Shown here: piece after piece, positions 7,077 through 15,571 of the stretch
Layout of the letters: every line of letters begins with the position of its first letter
How positions within the stretch are numbered: position 1 is the stretch's first letter
DNA from: Nitrospirota bacterium
GTDB taxonomy: Bacteria > Nitrospirota > Nitrospiria > Nitrospirales > UBA8639
DNA: 16,112 nucleotides
Direction of reading: 5' to 3'
NCBI GenBank assembly: GCA_003233615.1
Contig: QIMB01000031.1
Coordinates: 1-16,112 of the forward strand
Made by a program: the position numbers and the translations under genes
The notes under the pieces: generated by a model
Databases searched by the model: none
What the model was told of the DNA's origin: nothing
The model's input: only the letters and a program-made list of their open reading frames with translations

Positions 7077-7085
7077 TGTTATAGT
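7077..7085 (+). promoter_or_regulatory. Possible extended -10 promoter for larC
   Basis: TGTTATAGT contains TG-N-TATAGT, an extended -10 element, but no good -35 hexamer lies at the right distance. Transcription would begin near 7092, about 27 nt before the larC ATG at 7119 and downstream of the alternative GTG at 7035. Confidence 0.35.
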
Positions 7086-7118
7086 ACAGCTTCGAATTTC
7101 GTTTCTTTAAAAAAATCA

Positions 7119-8348
7119 ATGCTTAGACATCTTCATATCGATGCATTTTCTGGAGTCAGCGGGGACATGTTTCTTGGCGCCCTGGTGGATACAGGTGTGC
7201 CCCTGGCCGTTTTAAAAAAAGGCCTGAAAGCCCTCGACCTCAAAGGTTACCGACTTCGTGAAGAACAGGTCATCAGAAATAGTCTTCGAGCGACCAAAGT
7301 GGATGTGGACATTCGAAAAGGCTTCACCAAACCCCTATCACTGTCAGTCATAAAAAAAACATTAACGAACAGCCGTCTACCAACCACCATTCGTACTCAA
7401 GCGTTACACACGTTTCAGCTCATTGCGGAAGCCGAGGGTGTCGTCCATGGGAAATCTCCAGCAACAGTGCATTTTCATGAGGTGGGCGTGATCGATTCCC
7501 TCGTGGATATTGTCGGGACGTTGTTGGGAATTGCCCATCTCAATGTGACGACGGTGTCCTATTCTCCAATTAATCTTGGGGCCGGCACCATTTCCACGGC
7601 GCATGGGCAACTTCCGGTTCCCGCACCTGCGGTGGCCCAGATGTCAAAAGGTATGTCGGTCTACTCCAATGGACCAGCATTAGAATTCACGACCCCTACC
7701 GGCATGGCTTTACTCCAAACACTGTCTAAAAACTGTAATACGCTTCCTCCCTTCACGCCACATATGATCGGTTATGGGGCCGGCACAGCTGATCCGGCGG
7801 GTTGGCCAAATGTGCTGCGGCTTTTTCTTGCACAAGAGGAATCAGATGCATGTATGACTGCCGAACGGATTATCCAACTTGAGACCAATATCGATGATAT
7901 GAATCCCCAACTGTACGACCAGCTGATGACGCATCTCTTTGTCGCGAATGCCCTGGACGTGACGTTGACGCCTATGATGATGAAACGGAATCGCCCGGGA
8001 ACCATGGTCTCAGTCGTGGCTTATCCCAACGACCTGCAGGCGCTGACCACTATTCTGCTTGCCGAAACGACGACCCTTGGCGTTCGTGTTCAAGAATTGA
8101 AACGTGTGACGGTACCCCGGAAGATTCACACTGTTCGCTTACCGCATGGGTCCATCCGCATGAAAATCGCAGATCTTGGCAATGGGCAAACGAAAGTTAT
8201 GCCGGAATACCGGGATTGTGTGGCGCTAGCTGAACGCACACAGCAGCCCGTCCAAGCCATTATTGATCTGGTGCGACAGACATTTACGAAGAGCAAGAAG
8301 TCGAAGACGGCTTCTCGCTCACCGAAATCCACCAAGCATTCCCGATAA
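7119..8348 (+). CDS. larC: Nickel-pincer cofactor biosynthesis protein LarC
   Basis: LarC is the CTP-dependent cyclometallase that inserts nickel into the pyridinium dithiocarboxylate nucleotide, the last step of NPN cofactor synthesis. The protein is 409 aa and opens with LHIDAFSGVSGDMFLGALVD, the family hallmark. It also has HFHEVGVIDSLVDIVG, GAGTISTAHGQLPVPAPA, EFTTPTGMALL, and in the C-terminal half ETNIDDMNPQLYDQLM and ETTTLGVR. In some lactobacilli the gene is split (larC1/larC2) and joined by frameshifting; here it is one uninterrupted frame. The frame extends back to a GTG at 7035, but the ATG at 7119 fits homologs and the putative promoter; no good Shine-Dalgarno precedes it. The C-terminal tail is Lys/Ser-rich. 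pdxA follows after 12 bp. Confidence 0.93.
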   Translation: MLRHLHIDAFSGVSGDMFLGALVDTGVPLAVLKKGLKALDLKGYRLREEQVIRNSLRATKVDVDIRKGFTKPLSLSVIKKTLTNSRLPTTIRTQALHTFQLIAEAEGVVHGKSPATVHFHEVGVIDSLVDIVGTLLGIAHLNVTTVSYSPINLGAGTISTAHGQLPVPAPAVAQMSKGMSVYSNGPALEFTTPTGMALLQTLSKNCNTLPPFTPHMIGYGAGTADPAGWPNVLRLFLAQEESDACMTAERIIQLETNIDDMNPQLYDQLMTHLFVANALDVTLTPMMMKRNRPGTMVSVVAYPNDLQALTTILLAETTTLGVRVQELKRVTVPRKIHTVRLPHGSIRMKIADLGNGQTKVMPEYRDCVALAERTQQPVQAIIDLVRQTFTKSKKSKTASRSPKSTKHSR

Positions 8349-8360
8349 TGTCTTTCCGAT

Positions 8361-9425
8361 ATGCCTGCCTTACCTCATACGAAACCGATTCTTGCGATCA
8401 CAATGGGTGATCCCGCTGGCATTGGACCAGAAATTATCGTCAAGGCCTTGCTCATGCCGAAGGTCTGGCGGGTGTGTCGGCCGCTGGTCATTGGCAGTCA
8501 CACGATTTTCGAACGCACGATCCGATCCCTGCAGACGTGTCTCCCGATCGTCTTGGTCGATGGTCATGATACGTTCACAACAGGTACACACGCCTTTCGA
8601 CGAGGTCGTCTTCCCTTATTCGACCCGTTTCCCAAGCCGGTGCGATCCGTTAAATTGGGGCGGGCTTCTGCCAAAACCGGGGAGATGGCCGTCACCTGTA
8701 TTCAATCGGCTGTCCGGTTGGCACAAGCAGGATGCGTGGGTGGACTCGTCACTGCGCCCATTAATAAAGAAGCCATGCATTTGGCCGGGTACCATTACCC
8801 AGGTCATACTGAAATGCTGGCTGATCTCACCAAAGCCAAAGAATCGGGAATGATGATCATGGGCGGGCCGTTGAAAATCATTTTTACGACCACACACTTA
8901 GCGTTACGGGATGTACCGAACGCTCTAACTGTGCAAAATATTCTGAAAGCTATCCGCTTGGCACATTTTGGCTTACAACAGTTGTTCGGCATAAAAAATC
9001 CCAGGATTGCTGTGGCAGGCCTCAATCCTCATGCAGGCGAGAATGGACTATTTGGCGACGAAGAACATCGTCTTATTATTCCAGCCATCAAACGGGCAAA
9101 AGCCCAGAGAATCTCATGCAGTGGCCCTCACCCCGCTGACACCCTATTTGCGAAGGCTATGACCGGGGCATTTGATGGTATTGTGGCGCTCTATCACGAT
9201 CAAGGGTTGATCCCATTGAAGGCCGTGGCCTTTGGCCGTTGCGTCAATATCACAGTGGGATTGCCTATCCTTCGGACCTCAGTGGATCATGGAACTGCGT
9301 TTGATATAGCTGGAAAATGGAAAGCTGATCCCACCAGCCTCGTTGACGCAATCGAGATGGCAGTGCAATTGGCTCCCACCTTCTCATCTCGCCAGTATAC
9401 TAAAGGCAACGTTCGTAAGGGATGA
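8361..9425 (+). CDS. pdxA: 4-hydroxythreonine-4-phosphate dehydrogenase
   Basis: PdxA oxidises 4-phosphohydroxy-L-threonine in the deoxyxylulose-5-phosphate-dependent route to pyridoxal phosphate, in the cytosol. The protein is 354 aa, slightly longer than the usual ~330. The N-terminal signature is ITMGDPAGIGPEI. The metal-binding histidines sit in three expected contexts: GYHYPGHTEML, GLNPHAGENGLFG and ALYHDQGLIPLKA. TAPINKEAM and TSVDHGTAFDIAG complete the family pattern. The closest alternative is a PdxA2-type enzyme, but the NKEAM and PGHTEML context supports canonical PdxA. It starts 12 bp after larC without an obvious Shine-Dalgarno. A dyad begins at its stop codon, so transcription towards rsmB may be partly attenuated. 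Confidence 0.94.
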   Translation: MPALPHTKPILAITMGDPAGIGPEIIVKALLMPKVWRVCRPLVIGSHTIFERTIRSLQTCLPIVLVDGHDTFTTGTHAFRRGRLPLFDPFPKPVRSVKLGRASAKTGEMAVTCIQSAVRLAQAGCVGGLVTAPINKEAMHLAGYHYPGHTEMLADLTKAKESGMMIMGGPLKIIFTTTHLALRDVPNALTVQNILKAIRLAHFGLQQLFGIKNPRIAVAGLNPHAGENGLFGDEEHRLIIPAIKRAKAQRISCSGPHPADTLFAKAMTGAFDGIVALYHDQGLIPLKAVAFGRCVNITVGLPILRTSVDHGTAFDIAGKWKADPTSLVDAIEMAVQLAPTFSSRQYTKGNVRKG

Positions 9426-9474
9426 GGCGTAAGCGAAAAGAGCCCTAGCCTCCAGTTCTTTTCACGCCTCTCAT
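9422..9474 (+). repeat. Imperfect dyad between pdxA and rsmB
   Basis: ATGAGGCGT (9422-9430) pairs with ACGCCTCTCAT (9464-9474) with a two-base bulge, and GAAAAGAG pairs further in with the CTTTTC of the right arm. TCACGCCTC at 9462-9470 is identical to 841-849 of the first dyad in this window. The dyad overlaps the pdxA stop codon. It may act as an attenuator or processing site, or be a repeat-family member. Confidence 0.45.
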
Positions 9475-9513
9475 TTCATACTTCACGATCCAAAATAATC
9501 GGTTTTGATATAC

Positions 9514-10935
9514 ATGTCTCGTTCTCCCTCAAACGCCAGAAAGTTTGCCCACACAGTTCTGCAGACGATTTATCGAAGCCAGGCCTTTGCTGATGATGTC
9601 TTTGATGCCGCAATCAAGGATGTCGTGTTGTCGGAACCGGACCGTGCCCTGGCTTTTGAACTCGTCTATGGAGTTTTGCGGCATGCGATCACGCTGGATT
9701 GGCGGTTGGATCACCTGTCCCGTAAACCCATGGCTCGGCTGCCCCTCAATGTCGCTACGATCTTGAGAGTGGCAGCCTATCAATTACTTTTTCTAGACCG
9801 CATTCCGGAATCCGCCGCTGTTAACGAGGCCGTAAACCTGATTCGGAAACAGCCGGGACATGATTGGCGTGGACTGGTGAATGCCATTCTACGCAATCTG
9901 ATACGCCAACAGGCACCATCCCTGCCAGATATTGATGGTAATCCTGTTCAAGGCCTTTCGATCCGTTATGCCTGTCCGTTATGGATGGTTGAACGATGGA
10001 TTACGGCATTTGGTTTTGCACATGCCGAAGAGTTGTGCCGGAAGACCCTAGAGATTCCTCCAATGACGCTACGAACCAATACTCTGCGTTCTACACGCAA
10101 GGAATTATTGAATCGTCTGACTGCTGAAGGATTTTCAGCACAGGCAACTCCAGTAAGCCCGTTAGGAGTCACACTTGAGAAGTGTGGCAACCCGGGGCGC
10201 CTCTCTGTCGTACAAGAAGGCTTGTGTTACGTCGAGGATGAAGCTGCCCAGCTTATTCCTCCGCTACTTGACCCGCAACCTGGTGACCGCATTCTTGATG
10301 CCTGCGCAGCTCCTGGTGGTAAAACCACGCACCTTGCGCAACTAATGCAGAACCAAGGCACGATCATCGCGATAGACCGCAAGGGGGATCGACTTCTTCG
10401 CCTCATTGCCAATTGTGAACGGTTTGGCATATCGATAGTTCAGTCCCATGAATGCGATATGACTGATCTGTTAAGAATCACACCAGAAGAAGTGGCTGAC
10501 CGGCCCACGTTGCATCGACCGTTTCTCATCGAACCGTTTGATCGTATTGTCGTTGATGCCCCTTGTTCAGGATTGGGCATTTTACGACGTCATCCCGAGG
10601 GCAAAATGTTCAAGCAGTTCGTGACAATTAAACAATCCCATCATATCCAGAAGCAAATTCTTCATAGCCTCTGCACCCTCTTGAGACCAGGGGGAACCAT
10701 CGTCTATAGTGCATGCTCCATTGAACCGGAGGAGACCACGGAGGTCATCTCCGCGTTTTGCCAGGAACATCCTGATTTTCAACGTGAAGCTGTCACACCC
10801 TGGGTGCCCCCGTCTGGTCATTCGCTCGTAACTGATGAGGGTTATTTGTGTACAGCGATTCAGTCGTTTACCATGGATGCATTCTTTGCATGCCGATTAA
10901 GAAAATCTGAGACACAATGCCAAGCCCTCTTATAG
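9514..10935 (+). CDS. rsmB: 16S rRNA m5C967 methyltransferase
   Basis: RsmB (Sun) methylates C967 of 16S rRNA using S-adenosylmethionine. The first ~140 residues form a NusB-like RNA-binding domain ([32 protein letters not shown]-type helix as [11 protein letters not shown]). The C-terminal methyltransferase has the SAM motif [17 protein letters not shown], the Pro-Cys motif [17 protein letters not shown], and the catalytic-Cys motif [11 protein letters not shown], in which Ala replaces the more common Thr before Cys. Length is 473 aa against ~430-450. The frame opens at a TTG at 9505, three codons upstream, but the ATG at 9514 is the more natural start. The last 19 bases overlap rpe. Confidence 0.93.
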   Translation: MSRSPSNARKFAHTVLQTIYRSQAFADDVFDAAIKDVVLSEPDRALAFELVYGVLRHAITLDWRLDHLSRKPMARLPLNVATILRVAAYQLLFLDRIPESAAVNEAVNLIRKQPGHDWRGLVNAILRNLIRQQAPSLPDIDGNPVQGLSIRYACPLWMVERWITAFGFAHAEELCRKTLEIPPMTLRTNTLRSTRKELLNRLTAEGFSAQATPVSPLGVTLEKCGNPGRLSVVQEGLCYVEDEAAQLIPPLLDPQPGDRILDACAAPGGKTTHLAQLMQNQGTIIAIDRKGDRLLRLIANCERFGISIVQSHECDMTDLLRITPEEVADRPTLHRPFLIEPFDRIVVDAPCSGLGILRRHPEGKMFKQFVTIKQSHHIQKQILHSLCTLLRPGGTIVYSACSIEPEETTEVISAFCQEHPDFQREAVTPWVPPSGHSLVTDEGYLCTAIQSFTMDAFFACRLRKSETQCQALL

Positions 10936-11588
10936 CCCCTTCCATTCTTGCTGCCGACTTTGCTCGCTTGGCTGAGGCCGTGCAGCAAGTCGAAGCGGCA
11001 GGCGCTGATTGGATTCATATTGATGTGATGGATGGTCATTTCGTTCCCAATCTGACGGTTGGTCCTCCCATGGTAGAAGCTCTTCGCAAGGTGACCTCGC
11101 TGCCGTTAGATGTGCATCTGATGATGACGAATCCCGATGAGTTCATTCCGGAGTTTGCCAAGGCTGGGGCGGATATTTTGACGGTGCATGTGGAGGCCTG
11201 TCCTCATCTTCATCGAACAGTTCAAGCCATTAAAGAACTCAATGTGAAGGCTGGTGTCAGCTTAAATCCCGCCACCTCCACCACCACGCTAGAATATATT
11301 CTTGGCGATGTGGATCTGGTGTTGGTGATGTCCGTCAATCCCGGGTTTGGTGGCCAGACATTCATCGATTCTTCACTTGAGAAGATTCGCCAGATTCGGG
11401 CCATGCTCGCAGACGCTAAGTGTTCGCCCTATCTGGAAGTCGATGGCGGAATCACCGTGAAAAATGTTGCCTCGGTTCTTCATGCTGGAGCCAATGCCCT
11501 CGTCGCCGGTTCTGCTATTTTTGGCAGTGCCAACATGTCCGATGCTATTCGACAACTGCGCACGGCTGATCAGACGGTGATTGTCTAG
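10917..11588 (+). CDS. rpe: Ribulose-phosphate 3-epimerase
   Basis: Rpe interconverts ribulose-5-phosphate and xylulose-5-phosphate in the pentose phosphate pathway and, in autotrophs using it, the Calvin cycle. The 223-aa TIM barrel has the expected length. It shows [13 protein letters not shown] at the start, [18 protein letters not shown] (the metal ligand and catalytic Asp region), [23 protein letters not shown] and [10 protein letters not shown]. The ATG lies inside the end of rsmB (19-bp overlap), which suggests translational coupling. pheS begins 8 bp after its stop. Confidence 0.96.
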   Translation: MPSPLIAPSILAADFARLAEAVQQVEAAGADWIHIDVMDGHFVPNLTVGPPMVEALRKVTSLPLDVHLMMTNPDEFIPEFAKAGADILTVHVEACPHLHRTVQAIKELNVKAGVSLNPATSTTTLEYILGDVDLVLVMSVNPGFGGQTFIDSSLEKIRQIRAMLADAKCSPYLEVDGGITVKNVASVLHAGANALVAGSAIFGSANMSDAIRQLRTADQTVIV

Positions 11589-11596
11589 TACGCTCC

Positions 11597-13156
11597 ATGA
11601 GTTCATCTAATCAGACTGACAGTCTCCATCCTCTCGAAATTCAAGTCCTTCGGGCTCTTGGAGCCGGCTCGACCGAGTCGCTCAAAGATCCTGAGCTGGT
11701 TCAATCCACGGCATTAGCACCTTCCCAGGTCAGTATGGCGGTCGGCTGGCTGCTCACGAAGCAATTGGTGAGTCAAGTCTCTGAAACAACGACCACACTC
11801 GTGGTTTTGACAGAAGTTGGCACGCAATTTCAACAGACAGCTTCACCACATGAGTGGATTATTCAGACCGTTCAAGCTGCCTCACAAGACGGTGAAAAAC
11901 GAACAGTGAAAGACCTTCAGGCCATAGGCCAATTTCAACCCTCTGAACTCAGCAGAGCTATTGGCCTGTTAAAAAAAGAAGGAATGCTTACGCTTGGGGC
12001 AGGCGGTTCGCTCCACATCACGGAACAGAAAAGCTCCTCGGTCGAAGCGTTACGATGGTTGTTGAATCACATTCACGAAGGATCACGACTCTTGGATTCG
12101 TTTTCGGACGATCACCAAGCCTTGCTACGCCAATATGCCGTCAAACGCGGGAATACCCAAGAGCCTTTTCGTATTGATGATCATACGGAACGAGCCTATG
12201 GACTCACAGGAAAGGGCCGCAATCTCTTACCACATTTACGAGAAGATGCAGCAGAAGAAATTTCGCAATTGACGCCGGAGCTATTAAAAGACGGATCCTG
12301 GCGAAAATATTCGTTTCGAAAATATTCCATCCAGCTTCGTCCGCCGCGCTTAGCCATTGGTCGACGCCATGCCTATCGTGAGTTCCTGGATACGGTAAAA
12401 GCCAAGTTGACGAGTATGGGATTTCAAGAAATGCGCGGGGAACTGGTGGAGACGGAATTTTGGAATATGGATGCGCTCTTTATGCCGCAATTCCATCCGG
12501 CCCGTGCCATTCATGATGTGTATTTTGTGAAAGAACCGACTCACGCCACACGCATTCCCGAACCCTTTCTCAGTCAGGTAGCCGAGGCTCATAAGAATGG
12601 GGGCATCACTGGGTCCAAAGGATGGCAATATTCCTATGATCCTGAACGTGCAAAGCGTTTGGTCTTACGCAGCCAGGGTACAGCAGTTTCGGCACGCACG
12701 TTGGCGAGCAATCCGCCCGTCCCGAGCAAATTTTTTTCCATTGCCCGATGCTTTCGATATGACCAGGTCGACGCCACCCATGCCACCGATTTTTTCCAGG
12801 TCGAAGGGATTGTCCTCGGGTCGGATATCAATTTTCGAACCTTGTTAGGCTTACTGAAACTTTTCGCCACAGAAATGGCACAGGCCAAAGAGATTCGCTT
12901 TCTGCCAGCATATTTCCCCTTTACAGAACCTTCCGTGGAGATGCATGTTCGCCATCCCAAACTTGGATGGATGGAACTGGGTGGCGCAGGGCTCTTTCGG
13001 TCAGAAGTGACCGTGCCATTGGGTGTGACGGTGCCTGTCATTGCCTGGGGTTTGGGATTAGACCGAATGGCAATGGTCGCATTGGGCATTCAAGATATTC
13101 GGGATTTATTCACGTCAGATTTAGAAGCTGTGCGCAACATGCGCCGCAAACCATAA
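11597..13156 (+). CDS. pheS: Phenylalanyl-tRNA synthetase alpha, archaeal/eukaryotic type
   Basis: PheS is the catalytic subunit that charges tRNA-Phe with phenylalanine. At 519 aa it is far longer than bacterial PheS (~330-350). Residues 1 to ~210 contain helical winged-helix-like segments (e.g. SQVSMAVGWLLTKQL, SELSRAIGLLKKEGML), the N-terminal extension of archaeal and eukaryotic cytosolic PheRS alpha. The core reads GRRHAYREFLDTV, METEFWN-type as VETEFWNMDALF, and HPARAIHDVYFVKE. Class II motif 2 is IARCFRYDQVDATHATDFFQ (about 377-400), the archaeal 'RxFRYDxxDATH' form, and motif 3 is GLGLDRMAMVALGIQDIRDL (about 484-505). pheT follows after 10 bp. No clear Shine-Dalgarno. Function is certain; the phylogenetic type is assigned from motif form and domain layout. 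Confidence 0.92.
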   Translation: MSSSNQTDSLHPLEIQVLRALGAGSTESLKDPELVQSTALAPSQVSMAVGWLLTKQLVSQVSETTTTLVVLTEVGTQFQQTASPHEWIIQTVQAASQDGEKRTVKDLQAIGQFQPSELSRAIGLLKKEGMLTLGAGGSLHITEQKSSSVEALRWLLNHIHEGSRLLDSFSDDHQALLRQYAVKRGNTQEPFRIDDHTERAYGLTGKGRNLLPHLREDAAEEISQLTPELLKDGSWRKYSFRKYSIQLRPPRLAIGRRHAYREFLDTVKAKLTSMGFQEMRGELVETEFWNMDALFMPQFHPARAIHDVYFVKEPTHATRIPEPFLSQVAEAHKNGGITGSKGWQYSYDPERAKRLVLRSQGTAVSARTLASNPPVPSKFFSIARCFRYDQVDATHATDFFQVEGIVLGSDINFRTLLGLLKLFATEMAQAKEIRFLPAYFPFTEPSVEMHVRHPKLGWMELGGAGLFRSEVTVPLGVTVPVIAWGLGLDRMAMVALGIQDIRDLFTSDLEAVRNMRRKP

Positions 13157-13166
13157 GGCGTTCAAC

Positions 13167-14861
13167 ATGCCGACGATTTCTATTTTCCAAGAAGATTTTT
13201 CCCGACTGGTTGGACGACCGGCTTCTATGTCAGACATTGAACAATGGATGCCCTTGGTCAAGGGTGAAGTGAAAGATGTGTCCAATGACACCGGTGAAAT
13301 TCGCGTAGAACTACAGGATACCAATCGTCCAGATCTCTGGTGCGTAGAAGGTATCGCCAGACAAATTCGTTCGGTTCTGACAGGCAGCCAAACGCCCTAC
13401 ACATTCTTTGCGTCTCGCGGACGAGCGAAACGGCGTATCCAGGTCATGCAAGGCATGGAGACAGTCCGGCCTTTTGTTGCAGCCTGCGCCTCTCTTGACT
13501 ATCCGATCACCGAACTTGGTCTGGAACAATGCATCCAAACCCAAGAAAAATTAGCGGATGCCTTTGGAAGAAAACGTGAAACGGTGTCTATTGGCTTGTA
13601 TCGTTTGGCGTCAATCGCCTTTCCCGTGACCTATGGTTTGGTGCAACCCAATGACGTGCGATTTACGCCGTTGGGGTTTGAGGAAAAAATGACACCGCAT
13701 GAAATCCTGACCGTTCATCCCAAAGGATTGGAGTACGGAGGGATTTTGGCTGACTGTGAGCACCTGCCGTTGCTGTGGGACACGAATGGGCAAGTCCTGT
13801 CTTTCCCGCCCATTATTAACAGTCGGGAACTGGGGGAAGTGCACATTGGCGATACGGAATTACTCGTAGAAGTGACGGGAACAGACTTGTCTATGGTCGT
13901 GTTGGCCCTGAACATCTTTGCGAGCAATTTGGCTGATCGTGGTGCCACTATTGAGCCTATCGACATCGTCTATCCCTATGAAACCACGATGGGGAAAACC
14001 GTGAAAACTCCGTTCGACATGGGAAATGGCCAACGCGTGTCATTCCATGCCATTGAGCAAGCCTTGGGCATGCCGCTAGGAGCCGAAGCCATCCAGACCG
14101 CCTTGGCCGCCTACGGCTATCAGGTTAAAGCTACGCGTCAATCGGTTTCTGTTAAATTGCCGGCATTCCGGAACGATCTTATGCATGTCATGGATGTGGC
14201 AGAGGATGTGGCTATCACACGCGGCTATGATTCTTTTTCTCCGATAATGCCGCAAGCGTTTACAGTTGGGGCTTTGTCTGAGCAAGAACAGACGAGTGAT
14301 CGGCTTCGTGATTTAATGGTGGGGTTTGGATTCCAGGAAATGTTTTCCAATATCCTATCCTCAAGACAGGAATTTGTGGAACGTATGCGCCTGACGGCGA
14401 CCGAACACGATTCACTTGTGGAAGTCGACAATATTATGTCACTGACCTATGCCTGTTTGCGGCCTTCTATTCTTCCCTGCCTTCTTCGTGTGGAAGCGTT
14501 ATCACCACGCGTGTTTTATCCTCATCTGTTATTTGAAGCAGGCGAAGTTGCGCGAGTTGATGTGGAAGCGGATACCGGGTCGCGAACAGTATTGTCCCTG
14601 GCTGCCATTAGCGCACATCCCGGTGCGAATTTTTCCGAAATGCATAGCTATCTGGATCTTTTGATGTATTACATGGTCTGGCCCTATGACTTAGAGCCGG
14701 TGTCTCATCCTTCATTTTTGGATGGCCGAGTCGGTCGTATTCATTGTCAGGGTCAAATGGTAGGCTACATTGGGGAGTTTCACCCGGAAGTGCTTGAAGC
14801 CTGGCAAATTGATATGCCTACTTCCGGGTTCGAATTTGAAGTGATAACACAGAAAACTTAA
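13167..14861 (+). CDS. pheT: Phenylalanyl-tRNA synthetase beta, archaeal/eukaryotic type
   Basis: PheT pairs with PheS in the (alpha-beta)2 enzyme and contributes tRNA binding and editing. It has 564 aa, close to archaeal PheT (~550) and far below the ~790-800 of bacterial PheT. It opens with [17 protein letters not shown] and has [17 protein letters not shown] at about residue 52, the archaeal pattern. The central part carries the B3/B4 editing-like and B5-like regions, and the C-terminus a class II-like fold ([41 protein letters not shown]). The N-terminal OB-fold tRNA-binding domain and the C-terminal ferredoxin-like anticodon domain of bacterial PheT are absent. AAGG upstream of the ATG is a modest Shine-Dalgarno. 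Its stop overlaps that of convergent rplT within TTAA. Confidence 0.92.
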   Translation: MPTISIFQEDFSRLVGRPASMSDIEQWMPLVKGEVKDVSNDTGEIRVELQDTNRPDLWCVEGIARQIRSVLTGSQTPYTFFASRGRAKRRIQVMQGMETVRPFVAACASLDYPITELGLEQCIQTQEKLADAFGRKRETVSIGLYRLASIAFPVTYGLVQPNDVRFTPLGFEEKMTPHEILTVHPKGLEYGGILADCEHLPLLWDTNGQVLSFPPIINSRELGEVHIGDTELLVEVTGTDLSMVVLALNIFASNLADRGATIEPIDIVYPYETTMGKTVKTPFDMGNGQRVSFHAIEQALGMPLGAEAIQTALAAYGYQVKATRQSVSVKLPAFRNDLMHVMDVAEDVAITRGYDSFSPIMPQAFTVGALSEQEQTSDRLRDLMVGFGFQEMFSNILSSRQEFVERMRLTATEHDSLVEVDNIMSLTYACLRPSILPCLLRVEALSPRVFYPHLLFEAGEVARVDVEADTGSRTVLSLAAISAHPGANFSEMHSYLDLLMYYMVWPYDLEPVSHPSFLDGRVGRIHCQGQMVGYIGEFHPEVLEAWQIDMPTSGFEFEVITQKT

Positions 14862-15226
14862 GCGGCAGCAGTCTGTCCTTCACCTTGTGTAAGGGTGACA
14901 AGATGAGTGAATCCTTGAGGGTCGTGAATCGCCATTTCCGATAACATTTTCCGGTTGATGAGCACATTGGCCTTTTTTAATCCATTCATGAACTGGCTAT
15001 AGGTCACTCCCTGTGCACGTACAGCCGCGTTAATTCTGGTCACCCAGAGTTGTCGAAAATTACGTTTACGCTGTTTCCGGCCTGTATAGGCATAGGCTTG
15101 GCCTTTATCTACAGATTCCGTAGCCGTTCTGAATAGTTTACTCTTTCCCCCAAATTGCCCTTTGGCTAGTTTTAGCCGTTTTTTTCGTCGTCGCCGCGTT
15201 TGCGGTCCACCTTTTACCCTTGGCAT
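14858..15226 (-). CDS. rplT: Ribosomal protein L20
   Basis: L20 binds 23S rRNA and is needed for early 50S assembly; in several bacteria it also represses its own operon. The 122-aa protein has the expected basic N-terminus ([26 protein letters not shown]), [21 protein letters not shown] and a C-terminal helix with [15 protein letters not shown] residues (here [12 protein letters not shown]). AAGGAG precedes the ATG with an AGAGGGT spacer. It is the last gene of infC-rpmI-rplT and terminates against pheT with no room for an independent terminator. Confidence 0.97.
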   Translation of the reverse strand: MPRVKGGPQTRRRRKKRLKLAKGQFGGKSKLFRTATESVDKGQAYAYTGRKQRKRNFRQLWVTRINAAVRAQGVTYSQFMNGLKKANVLINRKMLSEMAIHDPQGFTHLVTLTQGEGQTAAA

Positions 15227-15310
15227 ACCCTCTCTCCTTTATCTCAAAAAAAGTCCCGCTTGCCTCAATCTACACCATCATTCACATCTGCGCAATGTTG
15301 CTGCCAATGC

Positions 15311-15514
15311 CTATTTATAGGGAAGCAGCCGAGAGAGTGAACCTGCATCTTCTTTTGACACCACTGCAGATTTGCCTAATCGTGCTTTCACCCGTGGAGC
15401 TTTGCTCGTTAAAATATGACGCATTTTAGCTTGACGTCGCATCCACTTTCCTGAGCCTGAACGTTTAAACCGTTTGCTGGCTCCAGAATGATTTTTTAAT
15501 TTAAACCCTGCCAT
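15311..15514 (-). CDS. rpmI: Ribosomal protein L35
   Basis: L35 is a small 50S subunit protein. The 67 residues begin MAGFKLKNHSGASKRFKRSG, a close match to the family's K-x-H-x-G-A-x-K-R-F pattern, followed by RHILTSKAPRVKARLGK. It is upstream of rplT as in most bacteria, 84 bp apart. AAGGAA lies 7 nt before the ATG. No atypical features. Confidence 0.96.
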   Translation of the reverse strand: MAGFKLKNHSGASKRFKRSGSGKWMRRQAKMRHILTSKAPRVKARLGKSAVVSKEDAGSLSRLLPYK

Positions 15515-15571
15515 GATTCTGTTCCTTTTTTATTCCGTGATCGCGTGCCCTGGTCTCCCCTCCCATTTTGA

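Noticed and set aside
8263..8853. 196-codon plus-strand frame overlapping larC and pdxA
   Set aside because: It lies across two well-supported genes in another frame and its translation has no recognisable domain; it is a shadow of larC/pdxA.
12634..13089. 151-codon minus-strand frame inside pheS
   Set aside because: It is fully antisense to the conserved catalytic core of pheS, and its Pro/Ser/Lys-rich translation resembles no protein family.
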